DNA from: an uncultured Clostridia bacterium
GTDB lineage: Bacteria; Bacillota; Clostridia; Oscillospirales; Ruminococcaceae
Length of the DNA: 64,000 nt
NCBI GenBank assembly: GCA_947168885.1
Contig: CAMVNQ010000005.1
Span: 1 to 64,000 of the forward strand
Direction of reading: 5' to 3'
A program made the translations under genes and the position numbers. The number at the start of each line of letters is the position of its first letter. Positions within the stretch are counted from its first letter, which is position 1. Under the pieces are notes generated by a model. That model saw only the letters and a program-made list of their open reading frames with translations. It was not told the origin of the DNA and did no database searches. Below are positions 26,035-35,269 of this stretch, piece after piece.

Positions 26035-27021
26035 ATGGGATTTGACAGCAGATTTTTCGCTATCGCGGAAGCGGAGCTGAACCGGATACAACAGAAAAAC
26101 AAGTATCTCTCGGAAACTCGGCTTGAGGAAGTAAAGCTGAAATTTCCGGACACCTACGCTCTTCGGACGAAGATCGCGGGGACCTGTGCCCGGCTTCTTT
26201 CCGTTATAGCGGAAACAGGCGGCAATACAGCAGAAAAACTCTCGGAGATAGAAAAAGACAACATGGCGCTCCGTGATCAGCTTAAAACCTCTCTTATAAG
26301 CCACGGGCTCCCTGCGGACTACCTTGACCCGATATATGACTGCAAAAAATGCTGTGACACAGGTATAGTTGACGGGAAACGCTGCAGTTGCTTCATGGAG
26401 AAAGTGAAAGCCGCCGCGTCATCCGAGATGAACCGTTCGTCGCCGCTAAGTCTCTGCACATTCGACGAGTTCAGTCTCTCCTACTACGATGACACAACAC
26501 CTACTCCGCTCGGTCCTACGGCAAGAAAAATAATGGAGATAAACCTTAAAGCGTGCAGAAAGTATGCCGAGGAGTTCCACCTGCCGTACAACGGAATGCT
26601 TCTTCGCGGAAGGACTGGGCTCGGAAAGACACATCTGTCGCTAAGCATAGCATCGGCGGTAATCGACAAGGGATATAACGTGATATACGGCTCTGCACCG
26701 GATCTGCTTCGCATGATAGAACGCGAACATTTCGGAAACGCTCCTGCGGACTTAGATACACTTGGAATGGTGATACGAGCCGACCTTCTCGTTCTCGACG
26801 ACCTCGGCGCGGAATTCGACACAAAGTTCAGCCAGTCCGCGCTTTATAACATCATAAATGACAGGATAAACGCCTCACGTCCTACCGTGATAAGCACGAA
26901 CCTCGAACATAACGAGCTTTCGGGACGCTACGGCGAACGGATATATTCCCGCATCTCCACAATGGAGGAGCTTTATTTTACCGGCAGTGATGTGCGTGTT
27001 AAAAAAGCGGCGGAAGGATAA
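26035..27021 (+). CDS. DnaI/DnaC-type helicase loader ATPase
   Basis: 328 residues. N-terminal helical region, then a zinc-binding-like cluster with Cys103, 106, 107, 117 and 119 (CKKCCDTGIVDGKRCSC), as in DnaI. AAA+ core with Walker A GRTGLGKT (192-199), Walker B LLVLDDLGAE and sensor ISTNLEHNELSGRYGERIYSR. Loads the replicative helicase onto the origin or restart forks, with the DnaD-like protein encoded just upstream. SD GTGAGGG lies 5 nt before the ATG. Confidence 0.9.
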   Translation: MGFDSRFFAIAEAELNRIQQKNKYLSETRLEEVKLKFPDTYALRTKIAGTCARLLSVIAETGGNTAEKLSEIEKDNMALRDQLKTSLISHGLPADYLDPIYDCKKCCDTGIVDGKRCSCFMEKVKAAASSEMNRSSPLSLCTFDEFSLSYYDDTTPTPLGPTARKIMEINLKACRKYAEEFHLPYNGMLLRGRTGLGKTHLSLSIASAVIDKGYNVIYGSAPDLLRMIEREHFGNAPADLDTLGMVIRADLLVLDDLGAEFDTKFSQSALYNIINDRINASRPTVISTNLEHNELSGRYGERIYSRISTMEELYFTGSDVRVKKAAEG

Positions 27022-27046
27022 AAAAGACAAAGACAGGAGACAGGAT

Positions 27047-28378
27047 ATGAGACTTGCGGCAATAGTCGGTCGTCCGAATGTCGGAAAATCGACGCTTTTC
27101 AACAAGATAATCGGTCAGAGACTCTCGATAGTCGAAGACACGCCGGGAGTTACCCGCGACCGTATTTACGGCAAAGCAGAGTGGCTCGGTCAGAGCTTCA
27201 TGCTAGTGGATACCGGCGGTATCGAACCGGAGAGCAAGGATGTGATACTGTCACAGATGCGTGAACAGGCACAGCTTGCAATCGACAGCGCGAACGTGAT
27301 AATCTTCGTGGTCGATCTTACTACCGGAATTACAGCAAACGACGAAAGCGTAGCGGCAATGCTGCTCAAAAGCGGTAAGCCCGTTGTACTCTGTGTAAAC
27401 AAGTGCGACTCGGTCGGCGCTCCCCCGCCGGAGCTTTATGAGTTCTACAACCTCGGTCTCGGCGACCCGATAGCCGTCTCCTCCGTTCATGGACACGGAA
27501 CAGGTGATCTGCTCGATGCGGTAATGAAGAATATGCCGGACGATGACGAGGAAGACTACGACGATGCTCTCATAAAAGTTGCAGTCATAGGCCGCCCGAA
27601 CGCGGGAAAATCATCGCTCATAAACAAGATCGCGGGTGAACAGCGCGTTATCGTCTCCGATATAGCCGGAACGACCCGCGATGCGATAGATACCGTCATA
27701 GAGCGCGACGGCGAGAAGTATGTATTCATAGACACAGCAGGCATACGCAGAAAGTCGAAAGTAACCGAGAGCGTCGAGCATTTCAGCGTTCTTCGTGCTT
27801 ATATGGCGGTTGACCGCGCGGATGTGTGTGTTATAATGATCGACGCAAATGAAGGTTTTGCAGAGCAGGACAGCAAGGTTGCGGGATATGCCCACGAACA
27901 GGGTAAGGCGTGCGTTATCGCGATAAACAAATGGGACAGCATAGAAAAAGACGACAAGACTATGAACGAGTTCCGCAAAAAACTTGAAGTCGATTTCTCA
28001 TTCATGTCCTACGCGCCGTTCGTATTCATATCTGCGCTTACCGGTCAGCGGATAGACAAGCTTTTCGAGCTTGTAAAGTACACTGCCGAACAGAACGCGC
28101 GCCGCATAACGACGGGAATGCTGAACGATCTGTTAAGCTATGCGACATCAAGAGTCCAGCCCCCCTCGGACAAAGGCAAGCGCTTAAAGCTGTACTACAT
28201 GACACAGGCTTCCACCAAGCCGCCGACATTCGTTGTTTTCTGCAACAACAGAGAGCTTTTCCATTACTCATATCAGCGCTATATCGAGAACCAGATACGA
28301 GAAGCATTCTCCCTTGACGCAACGCCTATACGCATCGTTGTCCGCGAGCGCGGCGACGAAAAGAACGCAAAAGCGTGA
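27047..28378 (+). CDS. der: Ribosome biogenesis GTPase Der (EngA)
   Basis: 443 residues from the ATG at 27047, which has AGGAGACAGG upstream and gives the standard MRLAAIVGRPNVGKST opening; an ATG 20 codons upstream would overlap the previous gene. Two tandem GTPase domains: first G1 GRPNVGKS (about 8-15), second G1 GRPNAGKS near 184, with DTAGIRRKSK in the second domain, plus a C-terminal KH-like domain. Needed for 50S subunit maturation. Third gene of the dnaD operon. Confidence 0.95.
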   Translation: MRLAAIVGRPNVGKSTLFNKIIGQRLSIVEDTPGVTRDRIYGKAEWLGQSFMLVDTGGIEPESKDVILSQMREQAQLAIDSANVIIFVVDLTTGITANDESVAAMLLKSGKPVVLCVNKCDSVGAPPPELYEFYNLGLGDPIAVSSVHGHGTGDLLDAVMKNMPDDDEEDYDDALIKVAVIGRPNAGKSSLINKIAGEQRVIVSDIAGTTRDAIDTVIERDGEKYVFIDTAGIRRKSKVTESVEHFSVLRAYMAVDRADVCVIMIDANEGFAEQDSKVAGYAHEQGKACVIAINKWDSIEKDDKTMNEFRKKLEVDFSFMSYAPFVFISALTGQRIDKLFELVKYTAEQNARRITTGMLNDLLSYATSRVQPPSDKGKRLKLYYMTQASTKPPTFVVFCNNRELFHYSYQRYIENQIREAFSLDATPIRIVVRERGDEKNAKA

Positions 28379-28386
28379 CCGGCGCT

Positions 28387-28406
28387 TGCGGCAGATTGAT
28401 GCCGCA
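28387..28406 (+). other. Intra-operon hairpin between der and plsY
   Basis: TGCGGCA (28387-28393) pairs with TGCCGCA (28400-28406) around a 6-nt loop. No T-run follows, so it is more likely a processing or stability element than a terminator. Confidence 0.45.
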
Positions 28407-28437
28407 CCCAATAATATTAAATCGAAGGTAATAATCA

Positions 28438-29151
28438 ATGGACACAATGATGTATGTGCTGTGCTTCGCACTCGCAGCGATTATTCCGTATATGCTCTGC
28501 GGTGTGAATACAGCGATAATAGTGACAAAGATAAAATCCGGCGAAGATATCCGTAAGCTCGGAAGCGGAAATGCGGGTCTTACCAACACCCTCAGGACAC
28601 AAGGCAAGCTTGCCGCACTGTTCGTTCTGATAGGCGATATTCTCAAGGGCGTATTGTCGATAATCCTCGTCCACCTGCTGTTCAGATACGTTCTCGGCAT
28701 AGACACCTATTCACACGATAGCGGCTGGAGCTGGGTGAACTATCTTTCCGGAGTTTTCGCTGTTCTCGGTCATGTTTTCCCGCTTTACTACGGATTCAAG
28801 GGCGGCAAGGGCATTCTCGTGACATTTGCGTCTATGCTTGCGATAAACTGGCTTGCGGGAGTCATACCGTTCGTTTTCTTCGTAATAATAGTCGCGGTCT
28901 CACGCTATGTTTCCCTCGGTTCTGTGATAGCAGCCGCCGTCTATCCGTTCACCGTGCTTATCCTTTCTCTGATACAGCATGACAGTTCGTCGTGGATCTG
29001 CTTCGGTCTTTCGGCGATAATAGGGATAATGCTTATATTCATGCACCGCGAGAATATCAAACGTCTCGCCAACCATACTGAAAAGAAACTCGGACAAAAG
29101 TCCTCTGAACCATCCGACAAACTACCCGCTGACAAGGAGACTGAAAAATGA
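28438..29151 (+). CDS. plsY: Acyl-phosphate:glycerol-3-phosphate acyltransferase PlsY
   Basis: 237 residues with about five hydrophobic helices. Transfers the acyl group from acyl phosphate to glycerol 3-phosphate, the first committed step of phospholipid synthesis. The conserved motifs are present: IRKLGSGNAGLTNTLRT (about 40-56), GHVFPLYYGFKGGKG (about 109-123) and RYVSLGSV later. The charged tail of about 35 residues is longer than usual. SD GAAGGT; its stop overlaps the next ATG by 4 nt. Confidence 0.93.
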   Translation: MDTMMYVLCFALAAIIPYMLCGVNTAIIVTKIKSGEDIRKLGSGNAGLTNTLRTQGKLAALFVLIGDILKGVLSIILVHLLFRYVLGIDTYSHDSGWSWVNYLSGVFAVLGHVFPLYYGFKGGKGILVTFASMLAINWLAGVIPFVFFVIIVAVSRYVSLGSVIAAAVYPFTVLILSLIQHDSSSWICFGLSAIIGIMLIFMHRENIKRLANHTEKKLGQKSSEPSDKLPADKETEK

Positions 29152-30230
29152 GCAAATTCATCGTAAACAAAGAGAATGTGAAGATCACCGGACGCGGAAT
29201 GTACGACGAAGACCAGAATTTCTGGTGCGCACTTTCCGGAAGCGGATTTGAATGCCGGTTCAAGGGCAGGACGCTTACGCTGAAGCTTATCGGTGACAAG
29301 GCTGCGGAGCTGCCCGCAAACGACGAAAACTGGGTAAGATACGCTGTATATGTCAACGGCATACGCACGATCGAAGGGCTTCTTGACAGCGTCGTAAAGA
29401 CAATTCCCGTTATTTGCGGAACAGAGTATTCTAAAGAGGTCGAAGCGGACATAAAATTCATTAAACTGTCCGAATGCGCAATGTCAACTGTCGGCATCTG
29501 CCCGATAGAGTGTGACGGCGAGATAACACCGATACCGGAAAAGCCGATGAAGCTTGAGATCATAGGAGATTCGATAACCTGCGGCTATGGTGTTGATGCG
29601 TATGACCCGCTCGTTCATTTCAAGACAGCGACCGAAGACTTCACAAAGTCCTATGCTTACAAGACCGCAAAAATGCTCGATGCTGACGTCCGGGCTTTCT
29701 CGATAAGCGGTTGGGGCATAATTTCGGGATATGTTGATTCACCGGATATGCCGCGTCTCACCGATCATCTGCTCCCGCCGTACTATACGAAGCTCGGATT
29801 TTCATACCAGAAATTTGACGACCGCGACGATCTCGCACCGCAGGATACAGACTGGGACTTTTCGGAATATGTCCCTGACCTTATCGTAATAAATCTCGGA
29901 ACAAACGATAACAGCTGGTGTACCGGACACGAAGACCGATACGCAATGTACGTCGATGAATACGCGAAATTTCTTCATACCGTACATAACTGCAACCCCA
30001 CATCGAAGCTTCTGTGCATAATGGGTGTTATGCTGGACGAGATAGCACCGTACATGGAAAAGGCTGTTGATATTTTCAGAGCGCAGTCCGGGTTTAATCA
30101 GATATACACTATGCGATTCAGACCACACGACGGCTCGAAAGGCTTCGGTGCAGACTTTCATCCCTCACAGGCAACCCATGACACCGCTGCAGAGGCGCTT
30201 ACGGAGAAGATAAAAGAGATCATCAAGTAA
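29148..30230 (+). CDS. SGNH/GDSL hydrolase, carbohydrate esterase 2-like
   Basis: 360 residues without a signal peptide. An N-terminal jelly-roll-like part (about 1-125, including FWCALSGSGFECRFKGRTLTLKL) is joined to an SGNH esterase domain: block I GDSITCGYG with Ser142, NLGTND (Asn253), and DFHPSQ with Asp336 and His338. This two-part layout is typical of carbohydrate esterase family 2 deacetylases. Being cytoplasmic, it may act on imported acetylated oligosaccharides. Translationally coupled to plsY through a 4-nt overlap. Confidence 0.82.
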   Translation: MSKFIVNKENVKITGRGMYDEDQNFWCALSGSGFECRFKGRTLTLKLIGDKAAELPANDENWVRYAVYVNGIRTIEGLLDSVVKTIPVICGTEYSKEVEADIKFIKLSECAMSTVGICPIECDGEITPIPEKPMKLEIIGDSITCGYGVDAYDPLVHFKTATEDFTKSYAYKTAKMLDADVRAFSISGWGIISGYVDSPDMPRLTDHLLPPYYTKLGFSYQKFDDRDDLAPQDTDWDFSEYVPDLIVINLGTNDNSWCTGHEDRYAMYVDEYAKFLHTVHNCNPTSKLLCIMGVMLDEIAPYMEKAVDIFRAQSGFNQIYTMRFRPHDGSKGFGADFHPSQATHDTAAEALTEKIKEIIK

Positions 30231-30247
30231 TATCATTTTTATTATCA

Positions 30248-30727
30248 TTGTTTTGTTTATCAACAACTGCTTTTTTCAAGATCTCAAAGGATGAGAAGCG
30301 TTATGCACGAATAGCATCATTTATGACTATCTTTTCCTGTATAATGTTTATTGTGCAATCAATAGAGAATGCTTACGGCAATATCATTCTAAACGTTGCC
30401 AGTTCGATTATCACTAATCTTGCAGATATAGCTGTTGATCTTCTGTTTTTCCTGACAATTAGTACTATCATGAAAAAGGTCGGTCGCAACGATATAATTG
30501 CTTCCGGAAAGATCATATTTATTGCCCAGACAATTACCGGAGTTTTGGCCATAACACGCATATTCTTCAAACTGAACTCATTTAGTTTTATCACAACAGC
30601 GTTATATATACCTGAATTTGCGCTGAGTATCATCTATATGAATTTCATCAGGAAAATCCGGAATGTTCTGACCGAACATCAGGATAAACTGCTGAATAAC
30701 AGCATACAGGCGGAGAATATACAGTGA
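30248..30727 (+). pseudogene. 5'-truncated paralogue of the 31329 membrane protein
   Basis: The frame from 30248 (159 codons, TTG first, no SD) matches only the C-terminal two thirds of the membrane protein at 31329-31973. FFKISKDEKRYARIASF parallels LKKCSADEPKNFNIAFF (about residue 85 there), and GRNDIIASGK parallels NRSDVVNLGK. About 82 N-terminal residues are missing and the frame begins 17 nt after the esterase stop, so no room is left for them. The first in-frame ATG is at 30323. It is either a remnant or a shortened protein of two to three helices. Confidence 0.6.
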
Positions 30728-30759
30728 CCGGCACAGTGATATAAGGATTAAAGATCATT

Positions 30760-31212
30760 ATGAATACAAGAAACGAAACCGGAAGATTCATTAAAAACGC
30801 CGGTCTTGACCGCGGCAGACTTCCCGAAGTATCGAAATACTCCTACGGAGATATTCTGCGAAATATCAATGATACGTTCGTAACAGGAACCGGTGGTAAC
30901 CACTTGAGCTGGAACGGCAGAATAAAGAACCTGCGTCTTATACGTTCTGCTTCCGGAGACAGAGCCGATATCTGGTATCACAGGCTTACCGAAGCCATAC
31001 CATCCGAGGAGCAGGTATATCTCATTCTTGAAGACACCAAAGAATATGAAACGAAATACCTTATTTATGAAGCATATCCTTCCGAGATAATCACACTGCT
31101 TGACGAAATGAACGTTCCCGGCGAAATTTACATGGTCTCAAAGAAATATAAATGGCTTATCTTCAAAACACATGAAAACACAGCATACTGCACAGGTGAT
31201 ATTCTTTTTTAA
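30760..31212 (+). CDS. Unrecognised 150-residue cytosolic protein
   Basis: No signal peptide or membrane segment. The sequence has a Gly/Asn-rich first half (TFVTGTGGNHLSWNGRIKNL) and an alternating strand/helix second half with many Tyr, Glu and Ile residues (QVYLILEDTKEYETKYLIYEA). The size and composition resemble small immunity-type or DUF6756-like proteins, a resemblance from memory that I could not test. It lies between two related membrane-protein frames, with AGGATTAAAG upstream as a weak SD. Confidence 0.6.
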   Translation: MNTRNETGRFIKNAGLDRGRLPEVSKYSYGDILRNINDTFVTGTGGNHLSWNGRIKNLRLIRSASGDRADIWYHRLTEAIPSEEQVYLILEDTKEYETKYLIYEAYPSEIITLLDEMNVPGEIYMVSKKYKWLIFKTHENTAYCTGDILF

Positions 31213-31243
31213 CTATATATGTGTAATTTTTTTGAAATAATTA

Positions 31244-31272
31244 TTGACATTTCCTGCGTAATGCAGTATAAT
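31244..31272 (+). promoter_or_regulatory. Predicted promoter of Ala-rich membrane protein
   Basis: TTGACA (31244-31249), a 17-bp spacer, then TATAAT (31267-31272): a perfect consensus pair, suggesting strong expression. Confidence 0.85.
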
Positions 31273-31328
31273 AACTATATTAATAATGCACATGAATTAA
31301 ATGTGCTAAATTTTAGGAGGAAAATCTT

Positions 31329-31973
31329 ATGACTTATCCAAATGCTTTCGCGGGCGTTAAGAAGCTTGTTGCTGCTGAAGCGCTCCAGATCATTAGTGCG
31401 GGTCTCGGTATTATCATGGCTATACTCAGCTTTGCTGCTATCGCAGGCGCGGCTAACGCTTTAGCAACAGGTTCTGAAGCAAGTGCGGCAGGTGCTGTTG
31501 CTTCCGGTATCGGAATCGTACTTTTAAGTATAGGTATCCTTGTTCTCGGTATCATTGCTACAGTATTTACTCTTATCGGTCTCAAGAAGTGCTCTGCTGA
31601 TGAGCCCAAGAACTTTAACATTGCTTTCTTTGCTGCTATTGCTGTTCTCGCTTTAGGCGTTTTAGCAGGTGTTCTTACCGCTGTTCCGGTAATAGCAAAC
31701 ATAATGAGAGCATTAAGCAATATCGCTAATGTCTGCGTTTTCGTATTTACTGTATCAGGTATCAGCGAACTCGCTCAGAAACTCAACAGATCCGATGTTG
31801 TAAACCTCGGCAAGACTATTCTTATCCTTATGGTTGCCGGTTCGGTTTTATCTATAGTAGGTACTTTTGTCAGCGGCGTTTTCGCTATCATCTCTGCTAT
31901 CGTAAGCCTCGTATGCTACATAGCTTACCTCGTTTACCTTACAAAGGCAAAGGCAATGCTCGAAAGCAACTAA
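31329..31973 (+). CDS. Ala/Ile-rich polytopic membrane protein
   Basis: 214 residues with about five hydrophobic helices: about 15-42, 57-83, 95-120, 126-137 and 152-205 (probably two). Polar loops hold GLKKCSADEPKNF (84-96) and LNRSDVVNLGK (142-152). A perfect-consensus promoter, a full AGGAGG SD and a strong terminator imply a highly expressed single gene. I do not recognise the family; a truncated relative lies 600 bp upstream. No transporter signature seen. Confidence 0.8.
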   Translation: MTYPNAFAGVKKLVAAEALQIISAGLGIIMAILSFAAIAGAANALATGSEASAAGAVASGIGIVLLSIGILVLGIIATVFTLIGLKKCSADEPKNFNIAFFAAIAVLALGVLAGVLTAVPVIANIMRALSNIANVCVFVFTVSGISELAQKLNRSDVVNLGKTILILMVAGSVLSIVGTFVSGVFAIISAIVSLVCYIAYLVYLTKAKAMLESN

Positions 31974-31988
31974 GTAATTTACTGAAAA

Positions 31989-32022
31989 TACCGCCGGAAG
32001 CACTTTCCGGCGGTTATTTTTT
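31989..32022 (+). terminator. Terminator after Ala-rich membrane protein
   Basis: CCGCCGGAA (31991-31999) pairs with TTCCGGCGG (32005-32013), followed by a T-rich run to about 32022. Confidence 0.88.
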
Positions 32023-32083
32023 TCAGAACAATAAGGAAGTCAGTTTTTTTATACGCTGTAAAGCGAAAAAATGCATATAACTC

Positions 32084-32112
32084 TTGACAAATCCGATATA
32101 CTATGGTAAAAT
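32084..32112 (+). promoter_or_regulatory. Predicted promoter of lysine-riboswitch operon
   Basis: TTGACA (32084-32089), a 17-bp spacer ending in TGG, then TAAAAT (32107-32112): extended -10, a few bases before the riboswitch. Confidence 0.75.
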
Positions 32113-32120
32113 AAATCAAA

Positions 32121-32288
32121 GATAGAGGTGCGGGTCTGAAGAGTAGCATTAACGCCAATATTTCAACATATTGTTAATGTGAAAGGGAGATTCGCCGAGG
32201 AATGTATAGGTTGAAATATGCATATCCGGTCGTGCATTTAACAGGTGTACGATTGTCATTAAGCCGTCAGGCGTAATGGAGAGCTATC
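32121..32288 (+). promoter_or_regulatory. Lysine riboswitch (L box) aptamer
   Basis: P1 is formed by GATAG (32121-32125) and CTATC (32284-32288). Signature segments in order: GATAGAGGTGCG, AAGAGTA, a hairpin, GAAAGGGAGATTCGCCGAGG, and a 3' part ending GGAGAGCTATC. This is the L-box layout. Lysine binding is expected to promote termination and shut off the downstream asd-dapA-dapB genes, all of which make lysine precursors. A possible anti-terminator segment and the terminator hairpin follow. Confidence 0.93.
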
Positions 32289-32336
32289 GGCAATATAGCT
32301 TTTGTTGGCATTTTGCCGTATTTCCATACGTTTAAG

Positions 32337-32361
32337 AACCGGCTTTTCAAGTCGGTTTTTG
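32337..32361 (+). terminator. Riboswitch expression-platform terminator
   Basis: AACCGGC (32337-32343) pairs with GTCGGTT (32351-32357, one G-T), and a T-run follows, about 70 nt before the asd start. This should be the lysine-controlled attenuator. Confidence 0.75.
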
Positions 32362-32429
32362 TTGATTTATAACCGGCACCGAACAAAAATAAGCTGTGAA
32401 AACAGCATAAAAGAAAGGAAACAACTGTT

Positions 32430-33509
32430 ATGAAAGAGTACAAAGTCGGTATCATAGGAGCTACCGGTATGGTAGGTCAGCGTTTCGCTGTTCTCCTCGA
32501 AAACCACCCGTGGTTTAAGGTAAAGGTCCTCGCCGCTTCCGAAAGAAGCGCAGGCAAGACCTATAAAGAAGCTGTAGGTTCCCGCTGGCTCATCGAGAAA
32601 CCTATGCCCGCAGCTATGGCTGATATGGTCATAATGGACGCAACAAAGGACATCGACAAGATAGCGGAGCAGGTAGATTTCGTTTTCTGCGCCGTAAACA
32701 TGAAGAAGGACGAGATAAAAGCGCTCGAAGAAATGTACGCAAAGCACGAAATTCCCGTTATGTCCAATAACTCGGCTCACCGCTTCACACCCGACGTACC
32801 TATGATAATCCCCGAGATCAACCCGGAGCATATCGAGATCGTTGCGGCACAGAAAGCACGTCTCGGTACAAAGCGCGGTTTCATCTCCGTTAAGTCCAAT
32901 TGCTCGATACAGAGCTATGTTCCTGCCCTCTCTCCCCTGCGCAAGTTCGGTATCACAAAGGTACTCGCCTGCACATATCAGGCTATCTCCGGAGCAGGCA
33001 AGACATTCGAGACATGGCCGGAAATGGTCGATAACCTTATCCCGTATATCGGCGGTGAAGAAGAAAAGTCCGAGCAGGAGCCGCTCAAGGTATGGGGCAG
33101 GATCGAAGGCAACGAGATCGTCAAGGCTTCCTCACCGAGCATCACAACACAGTGTCTGCGTGTTCCTGTTTCCAATGGTCACTTCGCTGCTGCGTTCGTA
33201 AGCTTCGAAAACAAGCCCTCCATAGATGAGATACTTGATATATGGAAGAACTTCAAGGGCGTTCCGCAGGAGCTTGAACTCCCCTCCGCTCCCAAGCAGT
33301 TCCTCAACTACTTCACAGAGGATAACTACCCGCAGGCTTCGATTCACCGCAACCTTGAGAACGGTATGGCTGTTTCGATAGGCCGCTTAAGACCTGATAC
33401 ACAGTACGACTACAAGTTCGTATGTCTCTCCCACAACACACTGAGAGGTGCAGCAGGCGGCGCTGTTCTCATGGCTGAGCTTTATGCGGCAAAGGGATAC
33501 TTTGACTGA
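32430..33509 (+). CDS. asd: Aspartate-semialdehyde dehydrogenase
   Basis: 359 residues. Reduces aspartyl phosphate to aspartate semialdehyde, the branch point to lysine, threonine and methionine. Rossmann motif GIIGATGMVGQ (7-17); catalytic Cys158 in VKSNCSIQ; ISGAGKTFETWPEMVDN downstream. The sequence belongs to the archaeal/fungal-like subfamily rather than the E. coli type. First gene of the riboswitch-controlled operon; SD AAAGGAAAC. Confidence 0.95.
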   Translation: MKEYKVGIIGATGMVGQRFAVLLENHPWFKVKVLAASERSAGKTYKEAVGSRWLIEKPMPAAMADMVIMDATKDIDKIAEQVDFVFCAVNMKKDEIKALEEMYAKHEIPVMSNNSAHRFTPDVPMIIPEINPEHIEIVAAQKARLGTKRGFISVKSNCSIQSYVPALSPLRKFGITKVLACTYQAISGAGKTFETWPEMVDNLIPYIGGEEEKSEQEPLKVWGRIEGNEIVKASSPSITTQCLRVPVSNGHFAAAFVSFENKPSIDEILDIWKNFKGVPQELELPSAPKQFLNYFTEDNYPQASIHRNLENGMAVSIGRLRPDTQYDYKFVCLSHNTLRGAAGGAVLMAELYAAKGYFD

Positions 33510-33569
33510 TAACAGGCTGATCTCTCCCGTGAGAGCGGGAGAGATCACATAAGATAAGGAGATATGATC

Positions 33570-34451
33570 ATGAGAAAAACTATTTTTACGGGTACCGGTG
33601 TTGCTATCGTAACACCTATGTTCCCCGACGGAAGTATAAATTATGAAAAATTCGCCGAGCTTATCGAAGAACAGATCACAAACAAGACCGACGCAATAGT
33701 CGTTGTCGGAACTACCGGCGAAGCTTCAACCATGACAGACGAAGAACATATCGAGATGATACGTTTTTGCGTTGAGAAAGTTGCAAAGCGTGTTCCCGTC
33801 ATTGCGGGCACCGGAAGCAACGATACGGGCTATGCTGTAGAGCTTACTAAGGAAGCCGAAAAGGTCGGCGCAGACGCTACACTTCAGGTAACACCGTACT
33901 ACAACAAGACTTCACAGCGCGGACTTATCGCTCACTTCAATACGATAGCAGATTCGGTAAATATTCCTACTATACTGTATAACGTTCCGTCAAGAACAGG
34001 TACAGCAATAGCTCTTGATACTTATATCGAACTCTCGAAGAACGAGAAGATATCCGCAGTAAAGGAAGCAAGCGGCAACATCTCTCTTGCGGCTGAAATA
34101 GCGGCTCATACAGATTTCGACATATACTCAGGAAACGACGACCAGCTCCTTCCCTTCCTTTCTCTTGGAGCAAAGGGTGTTATTTCGGTATCGTCGAACG
34201 TTATCCCGCGCCAGAAGCACGATATGGTAGAGCTATACCTCGCAGGAAAGCACAAGGAAGCCCTTGAGCTTCAGCTCAAGTACCTTGATATGGAGAATGC
34301 GCTTTTCATGGATGTCAACCCTATCCCCGTAAAAGAGGCAATGAACCTTATGGGCAAGAATGTCGGCGAATGCAGACTCCCCCTCATAAAAATGGAAGAA
34401 GCGAAGGTGGAGAAGCTCAGAGCCGCACTCAGAAATGCCGGCATTATATAA
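33570..34451 (+). CDS. dapA: 4-hydroxy-tetrahydrodipicolinate synthase
   Basis: 293 residues from the ATG at 33570. AAGGAG lies 8 nt upstream of it but only 2 nt from an earlier ATG at 33564, so the second is preferred. Condenses pyruvate with aspartate semialdehyde. Motifs: GTTGE (about 47-51), YNVPSRTG with Tyr137, and the Schiff-base Lys165 in AVKEASGN. Second gene of the lysine operon, 60 nt after asd. Confidence 0.96.
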   Translation: MRKTIFTGTGVAIVTPMFPDGSINYEKFAELIEEQITNKTDAIVVVGTTGEASTMTDEEHIEMIRFCVEKVAKRVPVIAGTGSNDTGYAVELTKEAEKVGADATLQVTPYYNKTSQRGLIAHFNTIADSVNIPTILYNVPSRTGTAIALDTYIELSKNEKISAVKEASGNISLAAEIAAHTDFDIYSGNDDQLLPFLSLGAKGVISVSSNVIPRQKHDMVELYLAGKHKEALELQLKYLDMENALFMDVNPIPVKEAMNLMGKNVGECRLPLIKMEEAKVEKLRAALRNAGII

Positions 34452-34490
34452 GCCGCAGCAAATGAAGTATAAAGACAGGAGAACGGACAA

Positions 34491-35249
34491 ATGGTCAATA
34501 TAGTTATCACCGGTGCAAACGGTAAAATGGGAAGTGTTATATCACAGCTCATAGCAGAACGTGACGACTGCAAAGTCATAGCGGGTATTGATTTAAACAC
34601 AGACCGCAAAGAGGATTTTCCCGTAGTGAAGTCACCCTTCGATCTTAAGACAAAGCCTGACGTAATAATCGACTTCTCTCACCCGAGCGCACTTGATGAT
34701 TTACTTTCATACTGCACTATGAACGGCGTTCCGGTCGTTGTAGCAACTACCGGCTACACTGACGAACAGGTTGCAAAAATTAAAAAGACCGCTGAACAGA
34801 TACCCGTTTTCTTCACGTTCAATATGTCGCTCGGAATAAACCTTCTTGTGGAGCTCGGTAAACGTGCCGCAGCTGTACTCGGCGGTCAGTTCGACATCGA
34901 GATCGTAGAAAAACACCACAATCTCAAGAAAGACGCACCTTCGGGCACCGCAATAATGATAGCGGAAGCGCTAAACAACGAGCTTGACAACAAGTATCAC
35001 TATGTTTATGACCGCCACAGCGTAAGAAAGCCCCGTGAAGCTAATGAGATCGGTATGCACTCGATTCGCGGCGGAACAATAGTCGGCGAGCACGATATAA
35101 TCTTTGCCGGACACGACGAAGTCATCACGCTGTCACACTCGGCAGCAAGCAAGGAAGTTTTCGCAAACGGCTCGATAAATGCGGCGATCTTCCTCTCGAA
35201 TAAGGAAAAAGGACTTTACGATATGTCTGACCTGCTTGCGGACAAATAA
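34491..35249 (+). CDS. dapB: 4-hydroxy-tetrahydrodipicolinate reductase
   Basis: 252 residues. NAD(P)H-dependent reduction of the DapA product. Nucleotide-binding GANGKMG (8-14), DFSHPSA, and the signature EKHHNLKKDAPSGTA (about 140-154) with the catalytic His pair and Lys. The C-terminal substrate domain with SIRGGTIVGEHDIIFAGHDE is intact. Third gene of the lysine operon. Confidence 0.96.
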   Translation: MVNIVITGANGKMGSVISQLIAERDDCKVIAGIDLNTDRKEDFPVVKSPFDLKTKPDVIIDFSHPSALDDLLSYCTMNGVPVVVATTGYTDEQVAKIKKTAEQIPVFFTFNMSLGINLLVELGKRAAAVLGGQFDIEIVEKHHNLKKDAPSGTAIMIAEALNNELDNKYHYVYDRHSVRKPREANEIGMHSIRGGTIVGEHDIIFAGHDEVITLSHSAASKEVFANGSINAAIFLSNKEKGLYDMSDLLADK

Positions 35250-35269
35250 AACGAAAGGACGGGTATAAT

